DNA from: Bradyrhizobium sp. AZCC 2176
GTDB taxonomy: Bacteria; Pseudomonadota; Alphaproteobacteria; Rhizobiales; Xanthobacteraceae
DNA length: 64,000 nucleotides
Direction: 5' to 3'
Assembly: GCF_036924645.1 (NCBI RefSeq)
Contig: NZ_JAZHRX010000001.1
Coordinates: 5,793,501-5,857,500 of the forward strand
The notes beneath the pieces were generated by a model, which searched no databases, was not told where the DNA came from, and saw only the letters and a program-made list of their open reading frames with translations. The position numbers were made by a program, and so were the translations under genes. Within the stretch, counting starts at the first letter, position 1. Each line of letters begins with the position of its first letter. Of this stretch, positions 32,200 through 42,027 are shown one piece after another.

Positions 32200-34026
32200 A
32201 TGTGCGGCATTGTCGGCATTCTTGGGAAAGCTCCGGTCGCGGAGCTGTTGGTGGATTCACTCAAGCGGCTTGAATATCGCGGTTATGATTCCGCAGGCGT
32301 CGCCACGCTGGAAGGCGGTCACCTCGCGCGCCGCCGCGCCGAGGGCAAGCTGAAGAACCTCGAAAAGCGGCTGGGTGCCGAACCGCTCAAGGGCCACACC
32401 GGAATCGGGCATACCCGCTGGGCGACCCACGGTAGGCCGACCGAGAACAACGCGCATCCGCATGCGACCGATCGCGTCGCCGTGGTTCACAACGGCATCA
32501 TCGAGAATTTCCGCGAGCTGCGCCAAGCGCTCGAGAAGAAGGGGACGGTGTTCAAGACCGAAACCGATACCGAGATCGTTCTGCACCTGGTCGACAGCCT
32601 GCTGCAGCAGGGCATCAAGCCGGTCGAGGCGGTGAGGGCGGCGCTGTCGGAATTGCGCGGCGCGTTCGCGCTCGGGTTCATCTTCTCAGGCGACGACGAT
32701 CTGATGATCGGCGCCCGCAACGGCCCGCCGCTCGCGATCGGTCACGGCGACGGCGAAATGTATCTGGGGTCGGACGCGATCGCGCTCGGGCCGTTCACTG
32801 ACACCATCAGCTATCTCGAAGACGGCGACTGGGTGGTGCTGACGCGCAAGGGCGCTGTCATCTACGACAAGACCAACGCGATCGTTCACCGCGATGCGGT
32901 CAAGCACAGCGCCGCGACCTCGCTGGTCGACAAGGCGAACTACCGCCATTTCATGGCCAAGGAAATCCATGAGCAGCCGGAAGTGGTCGGCCACACGCTG
33001 GCGCGCTACATCGACATGGCGAGCGAGCGCGTCATCCTGCCGGTCAAGCTGCCGTTCGATTTCAGGGACATCCAGCGCATTTCGATCACGGCCTGCGGCA
33101 CCGCGAGCTATGCCGGCTACGTCGCCAAATACTGGTTCGAGCGGCTGGCGCGCATTCCGGTCGAAGTCGATGTCGCCTCCGAATTCCGCTACCGCGAGGC
33201 GCCGTTGCGCAAGGGGGATCTCGCGATCTTCATTTCGCAGTCGGGCGAAACCGCCGACACGCTGGCAGCGCTGCGCTACGCCAAGGCCCAGGGCGTCCAC
33301 ACCGTATCGGTCGTCAACGTGCCGACCTCGACGATTGCGCGCGAAAGCGAAACCGTGCTGCAGACGCTGGCCGGTCCCGAAATCGGCGTCGCCTCGACCA
33401 AGGCGTTTACCTGCCAGTTGATGGTGCTGGCCTCGCTCGCGGTCGCGGCCGGCAAGGCGCGCGGCGAATTGTCGGATGAGGACGAGACAAAACTCGTCCA
33501 CGGCCTCGTCGAGATTCCGCGGCTGATGACGGCGGCGCTGACATCGGAACCGCAGATCGAAAAACTGGCGCGCGACATCTCGAAATCAAAGGACGTGCTC
33601 TATCTCGGGCGCGGCACCAGCTATCCGCTGGCGCTGGAAGGCGCGCTGAAGCTGAAGGAAATTTCCTACATCCATGCCGAGGGCTATGCCGCCGGCGAAC
33701 TCAAGCACGGGCCAATCGCGCTGATCGACGAGAACATGCCGGTCGTGGTGATCGCGCCGTTCGACCGGGTGTTCGAGAAGACCGTTTCCAACATGCAGGA
33801 AGTCGCGGCCCGCGGCGGCAACATCATCCTGATGACCGACGCCAAGGGCGCGGCGGAAGCCACCATCGAATCCCTGGTCACCATCGTGCTGCCCGACATG
33901 GCGGCGGCGTTCACCCCGATGGTCTATGCCATCCCGGTGCAGTTGCTGGCCTATCATACCGCGGTGGTGATGGGCACCGACGTCGACCAGCCGCGAAATC
34001 TCGCGAAATCGGTAACGGTCGAATAG
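32200..34026 (+). CDS. glmS: glutamine-fructose-6-phosphate aminotransferase (isomerizing)
   Basis: First step of UDP-GlcNAc synthesis: fructose-6-P plus glutamine to glucosamine-6-P. MCGIVGILG places the catalytic Cys directly after the initiator Met. The glutaminase domain (GHTRWATHG) is followed by two SIS domains (SQSGETADT, GRGTSYPLALEGALKLKE) and the usual C-terminal KSVTVE. Length 608 is normal. It would supply glucosamine-phosphate for GlmM and then GlmU, whose gene lies on the far side of the accessory insertion. Confidence 0.97.
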   Translation: MCGIVGILGKAPVAELLVDSLKRLEYRGYDSAGVATLEGGHLARRRAEGKLKNLEKRLGAEPLKGHTGIGHTRWATHGRPTENNAHPHATDRVAVVHNGIIENFRELRQALEKKGTVFKTETDTEIVLHLVDSLLQQGIKPVEAVRAALSELRGAFALGFIFSGDDDLMIGARNGPPLAIGHGDGEMYLGSDAIALGPFTDTISYLEDGDWVVLTRKGAVIYDKTNAIVHRDAVKHSAATSLVDKANYRHFMAKEIHEQPEVVGHTLARYIDMASERVILPVKLPFDFRDIQRISITACGTASYAGYVAKYWFERLARIPVEVDVASEFRYREAPLRKGDLAIFISQSGETADTLAALRYAKAQGVHTVSVVNVPTSTIARESETVLQTLAGPEIGVASTKAFTCQLMVLASLAVAAGKARGELSDEDETKLVHGLVEIPRLMTAALTSEPQIEKLARDISKSKDVLYLGRGTSYPLALEGALKLKEISYIHAEGYAAGELKHGPIALIDENMPVVVIAPFDRVFEKTVSNMQEVAARGGNIILMTDAKGAAEATIESLVTIVLPDMAAAFTPMVYAIPVQLLAYHTAVVMGTDVDQPRNLAKSVTVE

Positions 34027-34115
34027 TCAAGTCAATCGGTTGTCACGTTGGCCCTTCAAAAATCTGCTAGGATGGCTTAGCTGGAACAAGCCGGCTGCTC
34101 CGACCTGGAACCACG

Positions 34116-34904
34116 ATGAACCGCGAAGAACTGCCCCCGACCGCGTCCCCGGAGGAACCCCCGCCGGAGCCGCACCACGCCGGCCTAATGGCCCGTTTTC
34201 GGAACTATTTTCTGACCGGACTGGTTGTCGCAGGGCCGGTCGCGATCACGTTTTATCTGACCTGGTGGTTCGTGAACTGGGTCGACAATCTTGTCCGCCC
34301 GTTCGTGCCGACGGTCTATCGGCCCGAAACCTACCTGCCGTTCGGCTTGCCCGGTTCGGGGCTGATCGTCGCCGTGGTTGCGCTGACGCTGCTCGGTTTC
34401 CTCACCGCCAACCTGATCGGGCGGACGCTGGTCGATCTCGGCGAACGCCTGCTCGGCCGCATGCCGGTGGTGCGCGCGATCTATCGCGGCCTCAAGCAGG
34501 TGTTCGAGACGCTGTTCTCGGGCAAGGGGTCGAGCTTTCGCAAGGTCGGCCTGGTCGAATTTCCCTCGCCGGGGATGTGGTCGATCGTTTTGATCTCGCA
34601 GTCGCCGAGCGTGAACATCGCCAGCCAGCTTCCCGGCGAGGAAGAGCATATCTCGGTTTTCCTGCCTTGCGCGCCGAACCCGACCACCGGTTTCTTCTTC
34701 TACGTGCCGAAGAGCAAGATCATCGAAGTCGACATGAGCACCGAAGACGCCGCGACCCTGATCATGTCGGCCGGCGTGGTGCAGCCCGGCTCCGATCCGC
34801 AGAAACGGAATGCCGCCGCCCTGGCCGGCATGGCGAACGCGGCGCGCGTGGCCAATTCGGCTGCCGGGTTGAAGCCGGCTCCGGCAAAAGTGAAGGTGGA
34901 GTAG
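34116..34904 (+). CDS. DUF502 membrane protein
   Basis: A 262-residue protein with two membrane segments (about 28-50 and 78-100) and a C-terminal soluble domain containing the family's VEFPSPGMWSIVLIS and PNPTTGFFFYVPKSKI. DUF502 proteins are widespread; no bacterial function is firmly established. It is 90 bases after glmS on the same strand and 13 bases before the DapA-like gene, probably one transcript. Confidence 0.88.
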   Translation: MNREELPPTASPEEPPPEPHHAGLMARFRNYFLTGLVVAGPVAITFYLTWWFVNWVDNLVRPFVPTVYRPETYLPFGLPGSGLIVAVVALTLLGFLTANLIGRTLVDLGERLLGRMPVVRAIYRGLKQVFETLFSGKGSSFRKVGLVEFPSPGMWSIVLISQSPSVNIASQLPGEEEHISVFLPCAPNPTTGFFFYVPKSKIIEVDMSTEDAATLIMSAGVVQPGSDPQKRNAAALAGMANAARVANSAAGLKPAPAKVKVE

Positions 34905-34917
34905 ACGGGCCGAAATC

Positions 34918-35901
34918 ATGAAGATCGAAGGCATCATTCCCGTGATGATCACGCCGTTTGCCGAAAACGGCCAGATCGACTATCCGGGCCTCGGCCGGCT
35001 GGTGGAATGGTACATCGACAATGGTTCGGATGCGCTGTTTGCAGTCTGTCAATCCAGCGAAATGCAGTATCTCAGCCTGGAAGAACGCGTCGAACTCGCC
35101 GCCTTCGTCAGGAAAGCCGCAGCCGGCCGCGTCCCGGTGATCGCTTCCGGCCACATCAGCGAAAGCCTGGATGACCAGCTTGCCGAGCTGACGGCGATTG
35201 CCGCCACCGGAGTTGACGGCATGGTGCTCGTCTCCAACCGTCTCGATGCCAGGCGGGAAGGCGGCAGCAGGTTCATCGACGATCTGACCTGGCTGCTCGA
35301 CCGGTTGCCGAAGCAAATGCCCCTCGGTCTCTACGAGTGCCCGGCCCCCTATCGCCGCTTGCTCAGCGATGATGAACTGACCTTCTGCGCCGGTACCGGC
35401 CGCTTTGTCATCCTCAAGGACGTATCCTGCGACCTCGAAACGGTGAGACGCCGGGTGGCGCTGACCAGGGGAACGCCGCTTGCCATCGTCAACGCCAATG
35501 CGGCGATTGCCTTCAATGCGATGAAAGCCGGTTCGCGAGGGTTCACCGGCGTGTTCACCAACTTCCATCCCGATCTCTACAAGTGGATGATGATCGAGGC
35601 GGCCGCCCATCCGGCACTGGCGGACGAACTTTCCGTCTACCTTGCGCTGTCGGCGATGGCCGAACCGATGGGCTATCCGAAGCTCGCAAAGCTCTACCAC
35701 CAGCGTCTCGGGACGTTCGCCTGCACCGACAGCCGTGCCGTCACCTTCGATATCCACGAAAAATTCTGGGCGCTCGACGCGCTGCTGGACAAGATCGTCG
35801 AGGGCACCGAGCACTACCGGCGGCGCATTGCCATGGCTGATGCGAGCAGGACTTATCCCGCGCCGATCAGCGGCACGGCTTCATCGCGCTCATACAGGTA
35901 A
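34918..35901 (+). CDS. dihydrodipicolinate synthase family protein
   Basis: A 327-residue (beta/alpha)8 enzyme of the DapA/NanA class I aldolase family, opening MKIEGIIPVMITPFAENGQID. The Schiff-base lysine is probably the Lys of FVILKDVSCD; the usual YxxP motif is represented by YECPAPYRR. The substrate is unlikely to be the normal lysine-pathway one, because the sequence departs from housekeeping DapA at the active-site loops. Its last 49 bases overlap the 3' end of recG on the other strand. Confidence 0.82.
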   Translation: MKIEGIIPVMITPFAENGQIDYPGLGRLVEWYIDNGSDALFAVCQSSEMQYLSLEERVELAAFVRKAAAGRVPVIASGHISESLDDQLAELTAIAATGVDGMVLVSNRLDARREGGSRFIDDLTWLLDRLPKQMPLGLYECPAPYRRLLSDDELTFCAGTGRFVILKDVSCDLETVRRRVALTRGTPLAIVNANAAIAFNAMKAGSRGFTGVFTNFHPDLYKWMMIEAAAHPALADELSVYLALSAMAEPMGYPKLAKLYHQRLGTFACTDSRAVTFDIHEKFWALDALLDKIVEGTEHYRRRIAMADASRTYPAPISGTASSRSYR

Positions 35902-37958
35902 AGCAAACAGCGCAGCGCCTCGCCGCGCTCGCCCTTGAGTTTTGGATTGTCCTTCATGATACGAAGCGCCTCATCACGCGCCTGCGTGATCAGCTGGGCG
36001 TGCACGTCGGAACGGGCGATGCGATAGCCGGGCAGGCCGCTCTGGCGGATGCCGAGCACGTCGCCTTCGCCGCGCAGCTTCAGGTCTTCTTCGGCGATCC
36101 GAAAGCCGTCGGTGGTCTCGCGGATCACCTTCAGCCGCGCCTTCGACATTTCGCCGAGCGGCTCCTTGTAGAGCAGCAGGCAGGTTGACGCCTCCGAGCC
36201 GCGCCCGATCCGGCCGCGCAACTGGTGCAATTGCGCAAGCCCGAAGCGTTCGGCGTTCTCGATCACCATGATGGTCGCGGCGGGGACGTCGACGCCGACC
36301 TCGACCACGGTGGTCGCCACCAGTAGCCCGATCTCGTGGGCGGCGAATTGCGCCATCACGCGGTCCTTCTCCGTGCCCTTCATCTGCCCGTGGACGAGAC
36401 CAACCCTGTCACCGAAGCGCTGCTGCAGCTTTTCAAACCGTTCCGTCGCGTTGGTGAGGTGCCCGGTGCCTTCGGCTTCCGATTCCTCCACCAGCGGGCA
36501 GATCCAGTAGACCAGTTTGCCGGCCTGCAGCGCGCGGCCGACGCCATCCGTCACCTCGTCGAGGCGGCTGGCGGGAACCGCGCGGGTGTCGATCGGCTGA
36601 CGGCCGGCCGGTTTTTCGCGCAGTTCGGAGACGTCCATATCGCCAAAGTATGTGAGCACCAGCGTGCGCGGGATCGGCGTCGCGCTCAGGACCAGCACGT
36701 CGACCGCTTCGCCCTTGTTGGTCAGCGCGAGCCGTTCGCGCACGCCGAAACGGTGCTGCTCGTCGACCACGGCGAGCGCGAGTGCCTTGAAGATCACGTC
36801 GTCCTGGATCAGCGCATGGGTGCCGACCAGGAAATCGATCTCGCCGGCTTCGAGATGGGCGAGGATTTCGCGCCGCTCCTTGCCCTTTTCGCGGCCAGTC
36901 AGGATCGCCACGCGCAAGCCGGCGCGTTCGGCCAGCGGCGCGATGGTCTTGATATGCTGGCGGGCGAGAATTTCGGTCGGTGCCATCAGTGCGGCCTGCT
37001 TGCCGGCCTCGATGACCGCAGCGGCAGCGAGCAGCGCCACCACCGTTTTGCCGGAGCCGACGTCGCCCTGCAGCAGCCGCAGCATCCGCACCGGCTGACG
37101 CAGATCCTCGGCGATGGCGGCCATCGCCTCGCGCTGCGAGGACGTCAGCGCATAGGGCAGCGCGTCGATGATCTTGTGGCGCAGATGGCCGTCGCCGGCG
37201 TTGCGATCGCCGGCCGGGCGCCGCAACTGCGCGCGCACCAGCGCCAGCGCCAGTTGACCCGCCAGCAGTTCGTCAAACGCAAGCCGCGACCAGAACGGGC
37301 CATCGGGCAGGATGTCGGTGAGTTCGAGCGGCACATGCACGCGGTTCAGCGCTTGGCTGATCGGCGGAAAGCTGCAGCGCCGAATGACTTCCGGGCTGAT
37401 CCACTCGGGCAGTTCCGGCAGCTTTTGCAGCGCCTGTGCGATCGCGCGGCGCAGCGAACCCAGCGCCAGGCCTTCCGTGAGCGGATAGACGGGATCGATG
37501 CCGCTGAGCTTTGCAAATCCGGCCTCATCGACGACGCGGTCCGGGTGCACGATCTGCGGAATGCCGTCATACATTTGCAGCGTGCCGGACACGTAGCGCT
37601 TCTCGCCGACCGGCAGCAGCTTTTCGACATAGCCGGGCTTGGCGCGGAAGAACGTCAGCACCACGTCGCCGGTATCGTCTGAGGCATAGACGAGGTAGGG
37701 CGCTCGGGAATTGCGCGGCGGCGGCCGATGGCGGTTCACGGTGACCTCCAGCGTCACCACGGTTCCCTGCACCGCCTCGCGGATCTTCGGCCGCGCCCGG
37801 CGGTCGATCACGCTGGCCGGCAGGTGCAACAAGAGGTCGACCAGCCGCGGCGTCTCATCGCGCGACAGCAGATAGCGCAACAGCTTGTCCTGCTTCGGCC
37901 CGACACCGGGAAGACCCGTGACCGGCGCAAACAGCGGATTGAGCAGGGTGGGGCGCAT
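35853..37958 (-). CDS. recG: ATP-dependent DNA helicase RecG
   Basis: Branch-migration helicase that regresses stalled replication forks. The ATG at 37958 (MRPTLLNPLFAPVTGLPGVG) gives 701 residues, the normal size. A longer frame to 38081 reads through a repeat element and is rejected. The N-terminal wedge domain precedes Walker A (GDVGSGKTVVA), the DEQH box (VVDEQHRFG) and the C-terminal helicase motifs (QLRGRIGRG). It converges with the DapA-like gene and is divergent from sdhE. Confidence 0.96.
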   Translation of the reverse strand: MRPTLLNPLFAPVTGLPGVGPKQDKLLRYLLSRDETPRLVDLLLHLPASVIDRRARPKIREAVQGTVVTLEVTVNRHRPPPRNSRAPYLVYASDDTGDVVLTFFRAKPGYVEKLLPVGEKRYVSGTLQMYDGIPQIVHPDRVVDEAGFAKLSGIDPVYPLTEGLALGSLRRAIAQALQKLPELPEWISPEVIRRCSFPPISQALNRVHVPLELTDILPDGPFWSRLAFDELLAGQLALALVRAQLRRPAGDRNAGDGHLRHKIIDALPYALTSSQREAMAAIAEDLRQPVRMLRLLQGDVGSGKTVVALLAAAAVIEAGKQAALMAPTEILARQHIKTIAPLAERAGLRVAILTGREKGKERREILAHLEAGEIDFLVGTHALIQDDVIFKALALAVVDEQHRFGVRERLALTNKGEAVDVLVLSATPIPRTLVLTYFGDMDVSELREKPAGRQPIDTRAVPASRLDEVTDGVGRALQAGKLVYWICPLVEESEAEGTGHLTNATERFEKLQQRFGDRVGLVHGQMKGTEKDRVMAQFAAHEIGLLVATTVVEVGVDVPAATIMVIENAERFGLAQLHQLRGRIGRGSEASTCLLLYKEPLGEMSKARLKVIRETTDGFRIAEEDLKLRGEGDVLGIRQSGLPGYRIARSDVHAQLITQARDEALRIMKDNPKLKGERGEALRCLLYLYERDEAVPLIGAG

Positions 37959-37977
37959 CGGCTCTCTCATCGCACAT

Positions 37978-38063
37978 CGTGCGTCATGCGCGGGCTTGAC
38001 CCGCGCATCCATCTTCAAAAGAGGATGGATTGCCGGGTCAAGCCCGGCAATGACGAGGTAGTT
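37978..38063. repeat. palindromic intergenic repeat
   Basis: The arms GCGCGGGCTTGACCCGCGCA and TGCCGGGTCAAGCCCGGCAA surround a short centre (TCTTCAAAAGAGGATGGA). This common Rhizobiales repeat encodes spurious peptides such as GLDPAIHP. It lies between recG and sdhE. Confidence 0.8.
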
Positions 38064-38163
38064 GATAATTGCGTGCAGCAAGGGCTGACATTGCCGATCC
38101 CGACCGCTATATCAACCCCGCCCGGCACGTCCGGGCTTTTGGCGTTCGAAATGGAATGGGACA

Positions 38164-38454
38164 ATGACGGGTACGACACGGTCAAGCGGCGGCCTCGACG
38201 ACCGCCGCAAGCGGCTTTTATTCCGCTGCTGGCATCGCGGCACCCGCGAGATGGATCTCATCCTTGGACGCTTTGCGGATGCCGAGATATCCGCCATGCG
38301 CGATGATGATCTGGCCGAACTGGAACGCCTGATCGAGGTGCCCGATCCCGATCTCTACGCCGCGCTGATCGGCGACACGCCGCTCGATCCGGAATATGCG
38401 ACCGCGCTGTTCGACCGCATCAAGGCGTTTCGCGCCGTGGATCACGACGCATGA
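38164..38454 (+). CDS. sdhE: FAD assembly factor SdhE
   Basis: A 96-residue helical protein of the SdhE/SDH5 (DUF339) family, which helps insert FAD covalently into succinate dehydrogenase. The family's key RGxxE motif is present as RGTREMD (about 26-32), with LILGRFAD just after. Its stop overlaps the mfd ATG by four bases (ATGA), so the two genes are translationally coupled. Confidence 0.92.
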   Translation: MTGTTRSSGGLDDRRKRLLFRCWHRGTREMDLILGRFADAEISAMRDDDLAELERLIEVPDPDLYAALIGDTPLDPEYATALFDRIKAFRAVDHDA

Positions 38455-41400
38455 AGGCGCCTGTCAAATCACCCGCTGCACTGCTTGCTGCCAGCCGCGC
38501 GCTGACCTTTGCCAATGTCGCCGAGGGCGCAGAGGGGCTTGTCATCTCGGACCTCGCGCGCGCCGTCGCCGCGAAGCCGAAACCGCCGACCGTGAGCCTT
38601 GCGGTCGTCTGCCGCGACGGCCCGCGCATGCAGCAGCTTGCGCGGGCGCTGGAGTTCTTCGCCCCCGATTTGCCCGTGATGCAGTTTCCGGCCTGGGATT
38701 GCCAGCCCTATGACCGGGTGTCGCCGCACGGCGGCATCCTGGCGCAGCGCCTGACCACGCTGGCGCGGCTGTCGCGCCTGCAGGGCAGTGACAAGCCACT
38801 GATCGTGCTGACGACCGTCAACGCCATCGTGCAGCGCGTGCCTGCGCGCGAGGTGGTGGCGGCGCAGGCGCTCTCAGTGGCGCCCGGCCATGTCGTGCCG
38901 ATGGACTCGATCGTCGCCTGGCTGGAGCACAACGGCTACAACCGCTCCTCGACCGTGCGCGAGCCCGGCGAGTATGCCGTTCGCGGAGGTATCCTCGATC
39001 TGTTTCCGGCCGGGCTCGACCAACCCGTGCGATTCGACTTCTTCGGCGACGCTCTCGAATCGATCCGTACGTTCGATGCGGAAACCCAGCGTACGCTGCT
39101 CGACATGCGCGCGCTCGATCTGGTTCCGGTATCGGAATTCCAACTCGTTACCGAAACCATCCGTCGATTTCGCATGGGCTATGTCGCCACTTTCGGCGCG
39201 CCGCAGCGCGACGATCTGCTTTATGAAGCCGTCAGCGAGGGCCGACGCCATCCCGGCATGGAGCATTGGCTGCCGCTGTTCCAGGAGCGGATGGACACGC
39301 TGTTCGATTATCTCGACGGCGCGCCGGTCGCGATCGAGCCGCAGAGCGAGGACGCCGCGCGCGAACGCTTCAAGCAGATCGAGGACTATTATGAGGCCAG
39401 GCGCGAGGCGCTGGAACACCCGGGCTCCGGTGCGATCTACAAGCCATTGCCGCCGGACCGGCTCTACCTGACGGAACCCGAGTGGACCACGCGCCTCGGT
39501 GAGGCGGCAGTGGCGCGGCTTACGCCATTTGCGGTGCCTGAGGGCAGCGCCGATGTGTTCGACGCCGGCGCGCGGCAAGGCCGCAACTTCACGCCCGAAC
39601 GTGCCGACGGTTCGGTCAACGTGTTCGAGGCTGTCGTGGCGCACGTGCTGGCGTTGCAAGCGCAACGCAAGAAGGTGGTGATCACGCTGTGGAGCGAAGG
39701 CTCCCGTGACCGCATGGGCAGCATGCTCAGGGATCACAAGCTCGCCAACCTCACCAGCGTCAACACCTGGCGCGCGGTACAGGCAACGCCGCGCAACGAG
39801 GCCATGCTGGCGGTCGTCGGCATGGAAAGCGGTTTCGAGACCGATGAATTCGCTGTCATCAGCGAGCAGGACATTCTCGGCGACCGCCTGGTGCGGCCGC
39901 GCAAATCGAGCCGCAAGCTCGACAACTTCATCTCGGAGGTCACCAGCCTTGCGACCGGCGATCTCGTGGTTCACGTCGAGCACGGCATCGGGCGCTTTGT
40001 CGGGTTGCAGACCATCGAGGTCGGCGGCGCGCCGCATGACTGCCTCGAATTGCATTATGCCGCGGAAACAAAGCTGTTCCTGCCGGTCGAGAATATCGAA
40101 CTGCTGTCGCGCTACGGCTCTGACCACGCCAATGTCGAACTCGACAGGCTGGGCGGCGGTGGCTGGCAGGCGCGCAAGGCGAAACTCAAGAACCGTATCC
40201 GCGAGATCGCCGGCGAACTGATCAAGATCGCGGCCGAGCGGCATTTGCACGAAGCGCCGAAAATGCCGGTGCAGCCGCATGTCTATGACGAGTTCTGCGC
40301 GCGCTTCCCCTATGAGGAAACCGAGGACCAGTTGGGGGCCATCACGTCCACGCTGAAAGACCTCGAAAGCGGCCGTCCGATGGACCGGCTGATCTGCGGC
40401 GACGTCGGCTTCGGCAAGACTGAGGTAGCGCTGCGCGCGGCGTTTGCGGTCGCGCTCGACGGCAAGCAGGTCGCCGTCGTGGTGCCGACCACGCTACTGG
40501 CGCGCCAGCACAGCAAGAATTTTGCGGAACGCTTCCGCGGCTTTCCGGTCAACGTCGCGCAGGCCTCACGCCTGATTCCAGCCAAGGAACTGACGCAGGT
40601 CAAGAAGGGGCTGACGGAGGGCAATGTCGACATCGTAATCGGCACCCATGCGCTGCTCGGCAAGTCGATCAAGTTCCGCGATCTCGGCCTTCTGATCGTC
40701 GACGAGGAACAACACTTCGGGGTTAGCCACAAGGAGCGGCTGAAGCAACTTCGTGCCCAGGTGCACGTGCTGACGCTGAGCGCCACGCCAATCCCGCGGA
40801 CGCTGCAACTGGCGCTGACCGGTGTCCGCGACCTCTCGATCATCGCTTCGCCGCCGGTCGACCGGTTGGCCGTGCGCACCTTCGTGGCGCCGCACGATCA
40901 GCTTATGATCCGCGAGGCGTTGCTGCGCGAACGCTACCGTGGCGGGCAGGCGTTCTACGTGGTGCCGCGGATCGAGGACCTCGCCAGCGTCAGGGATTTC
41001 CTCGACAAAAATGTGCCGGAGATGAAGGTCGCAGTCGCCCACGGCCAGATGCCGCCGACCGTGATCGAAGACATCATGTCGGCGTTCTATGACGGCAAAT
41101 ACGACATCCTGCTCTCGACCACGATCATCGAGTCCGGCCTCGATATTCCGACCGCCAACACGCTGATCGTGCATCGCGCAGACATGTTCGGGCTGGCGCA
41201 GCTCTATCAGTTGCGCGGCCGGGTGGGGCGCTCGAAGCTGCGGGCCTATGCGCTGTTCACGCTACCGCCGCAGCAGAAGATCACAGCGCAGGCCGAGCGG
41301 CGGTTGAAGGTGCTGCAGTCGCTGGAAACGCTGGGCGCGGGCTTTCAGTTGGCCTCGCACGACCTCGATATCCGCGGTGCCGGCAATCTGCTCGGCGAAG

Positions 41401-41969
41401 AGCAGTCCGGCCACATCAAGGAAGTCGGCTTCGAGCTCTATCAATCGATGCTGGAGGAGGCGATCCTCAATCTCAAGGCCGGCGTAGTGGAGCCTGCCGC
41501 GGACCGCTGGTCGCCGCAGATCACCATCGGCATGCCGGTGCTGATCCCTGAGGATTACGTCAACGACCTCGCCGTGCGGCTGTCGCTGTACCGGCGGCTG
41601 GCCGATCTCGAAACCGACGAGGAGATCGACAATTTCGCCGCCGAGATGCGCGACCGTTTTGGCGTATTGCCGGACGAAGTCCGCTATCTCTTCAAAGTCG
41701 CCGCGATCAAGGCCTATTGCCGGCGCGCCAATGTCGAGAAGGTCGACGCCGGACCAAAGGGCGCGGTGATATCGTTCCGTGAGAACAAATTTGCGCAGCC
41801 GGACCGGCTGGTGTTCTTCATCCGCCAGCACGGTCAGGCCGCCAAGGTGCGGCCCGACATGAAGGTGGTGTTCCTGCAGACGTGGAAGACGCCGGAAGAG
41901 CGGCTGATGGGCACGACCGAGATTTTGCGGCAGCTCGCCAATCTCGCCGAGAGCAAGAAGGCGGCGTAG
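38451..41969 (+). CDS. mfd: transcription-repair coupling factor
   Basis: A 1172-residue ATPase that removes stalled RNA polymerase and recruits UvrA. Order: UvrB-like N-terminal module (YDRVSPHGGI, GEYAVRGGILDLFP), the CarD-like RNA-polymerase-interaction domain (VHVEHGIGRFVGL, about 500), Walker A near residue 650 (GDVGFGKTEVA), the DEEQ box (IVDEEQHFG), the translocase motifs (QLRGRVGRS) and the C-terminal TRCF domain. Complete, and coupled to sdhE. Confidence 0.97.
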   Translation: MKAPVKSPAALLAASRALTFANVAEGAEGLVISDLARAVAAKPKPPTVSLAVVCRDGPRMQQLARALEFFAPDLPVMQFPAWDCQPYDRVSPHGGILAQRLTTLARLSRLQGSDKPLIVLTTVNAIVQRVPAREVVAAQALSVAPGHVVPMDSIVAWLEHNGYNRSSTVREPGEYAVRGGILDLFPAGLDQPVRFDFFGDALESIRTFDAETQRTLLDMRALDLVPVSEFQLVTETIRRFRMGYVATFGAPQRDDLLYEAVSEGRRHPGMEHWLPLFQERMDTLFDYLDGAPVAIEPQSEDAARERFKQIEDYYEARREALEHPGSGAIYKPLPPDRLYLTEPEWTTRLGEAAVARLTPFAVPEGSADVFDAGARQGRNFTPERADGSVNVFEAVVAHVLALQAQRKKVVITLWSEGSRDRMGSMLRDHKLANLTSVNTWRAVQATPRNEAMLAVVGMESGFETDEFAVISEQDILGDRLVRPRKSSRKLDNFISEVTSLATGDLVVHVEHGIGRFVGLQTIEVGGAPHDCLELHYAAETKLFLPVENIELLSRYGSDHANVELDRLGGGGWQARKAKLKNRIREIAGELIKIAAERHLHEAPKMPVQPHVYDEFCARFPYEETEDQLGAITSTLKDLESGRPMDRLICGDVGFGKTEVALRAAFAVALDGKQVAVVVPTTLLARQHSKNFAERFRGFPVNVAQASRLIPAKELTQVKKGLTEGNVDIVIGTHALLGKSIKFRDLGLLIVDEEQHFGVSHKERLKQLRAQVHVLTLSATPIPRTLQLALTGVRDLSIIASPPVDRLAVRTFVAPHDQLMIREALLRERYRGGQAFYVVPRIEDLASVRDFLDKNVPEMKVAVAHGQMPPTVIEDIMSAFYDGKYDILLSTTIIESGLDIPTANTLIVHRADMFGLAQLYQLRGRVGRSKLRAYALFTLPPQQKITAQAERRLKVLQSLETLGAGFQLASHDLDIRGAGNLLGEEQSGHIKEVGFELYQSMLEEAILNLKAGVVEPAADRWSPQITIGMPVLIPEDYVNDLAVRLSLYRRLADLETDEEIDNFAAEMRDRFGVLPDEVRYLFKVAAIKAYCRRANVEKVDAGPKGAVISFRENKFAQPDRLVFFIRQHGQAAKVRPDMKVVFLQTWKTPEERLMGTTEILRQLANLAESKKAA

Positions 41970-42027
41970 GTGGTCGGAAGGTAGGAAAGCGAAGCTTGCC
42001 CACCCTACGGACTGGCGTGGCGCACTT

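Noticed and set aside
36336..37682. Long plus-strand frame opposite recG
   Set aside because: Antisense shadow with no family resemblance or start signal.
37959..38081. N-terminal extension of recG
   Set aside because: The extra codons translate a common palindromic repeat (GLDPAIHP-type peptide), and the ATG at 37958 gives the normal family start.
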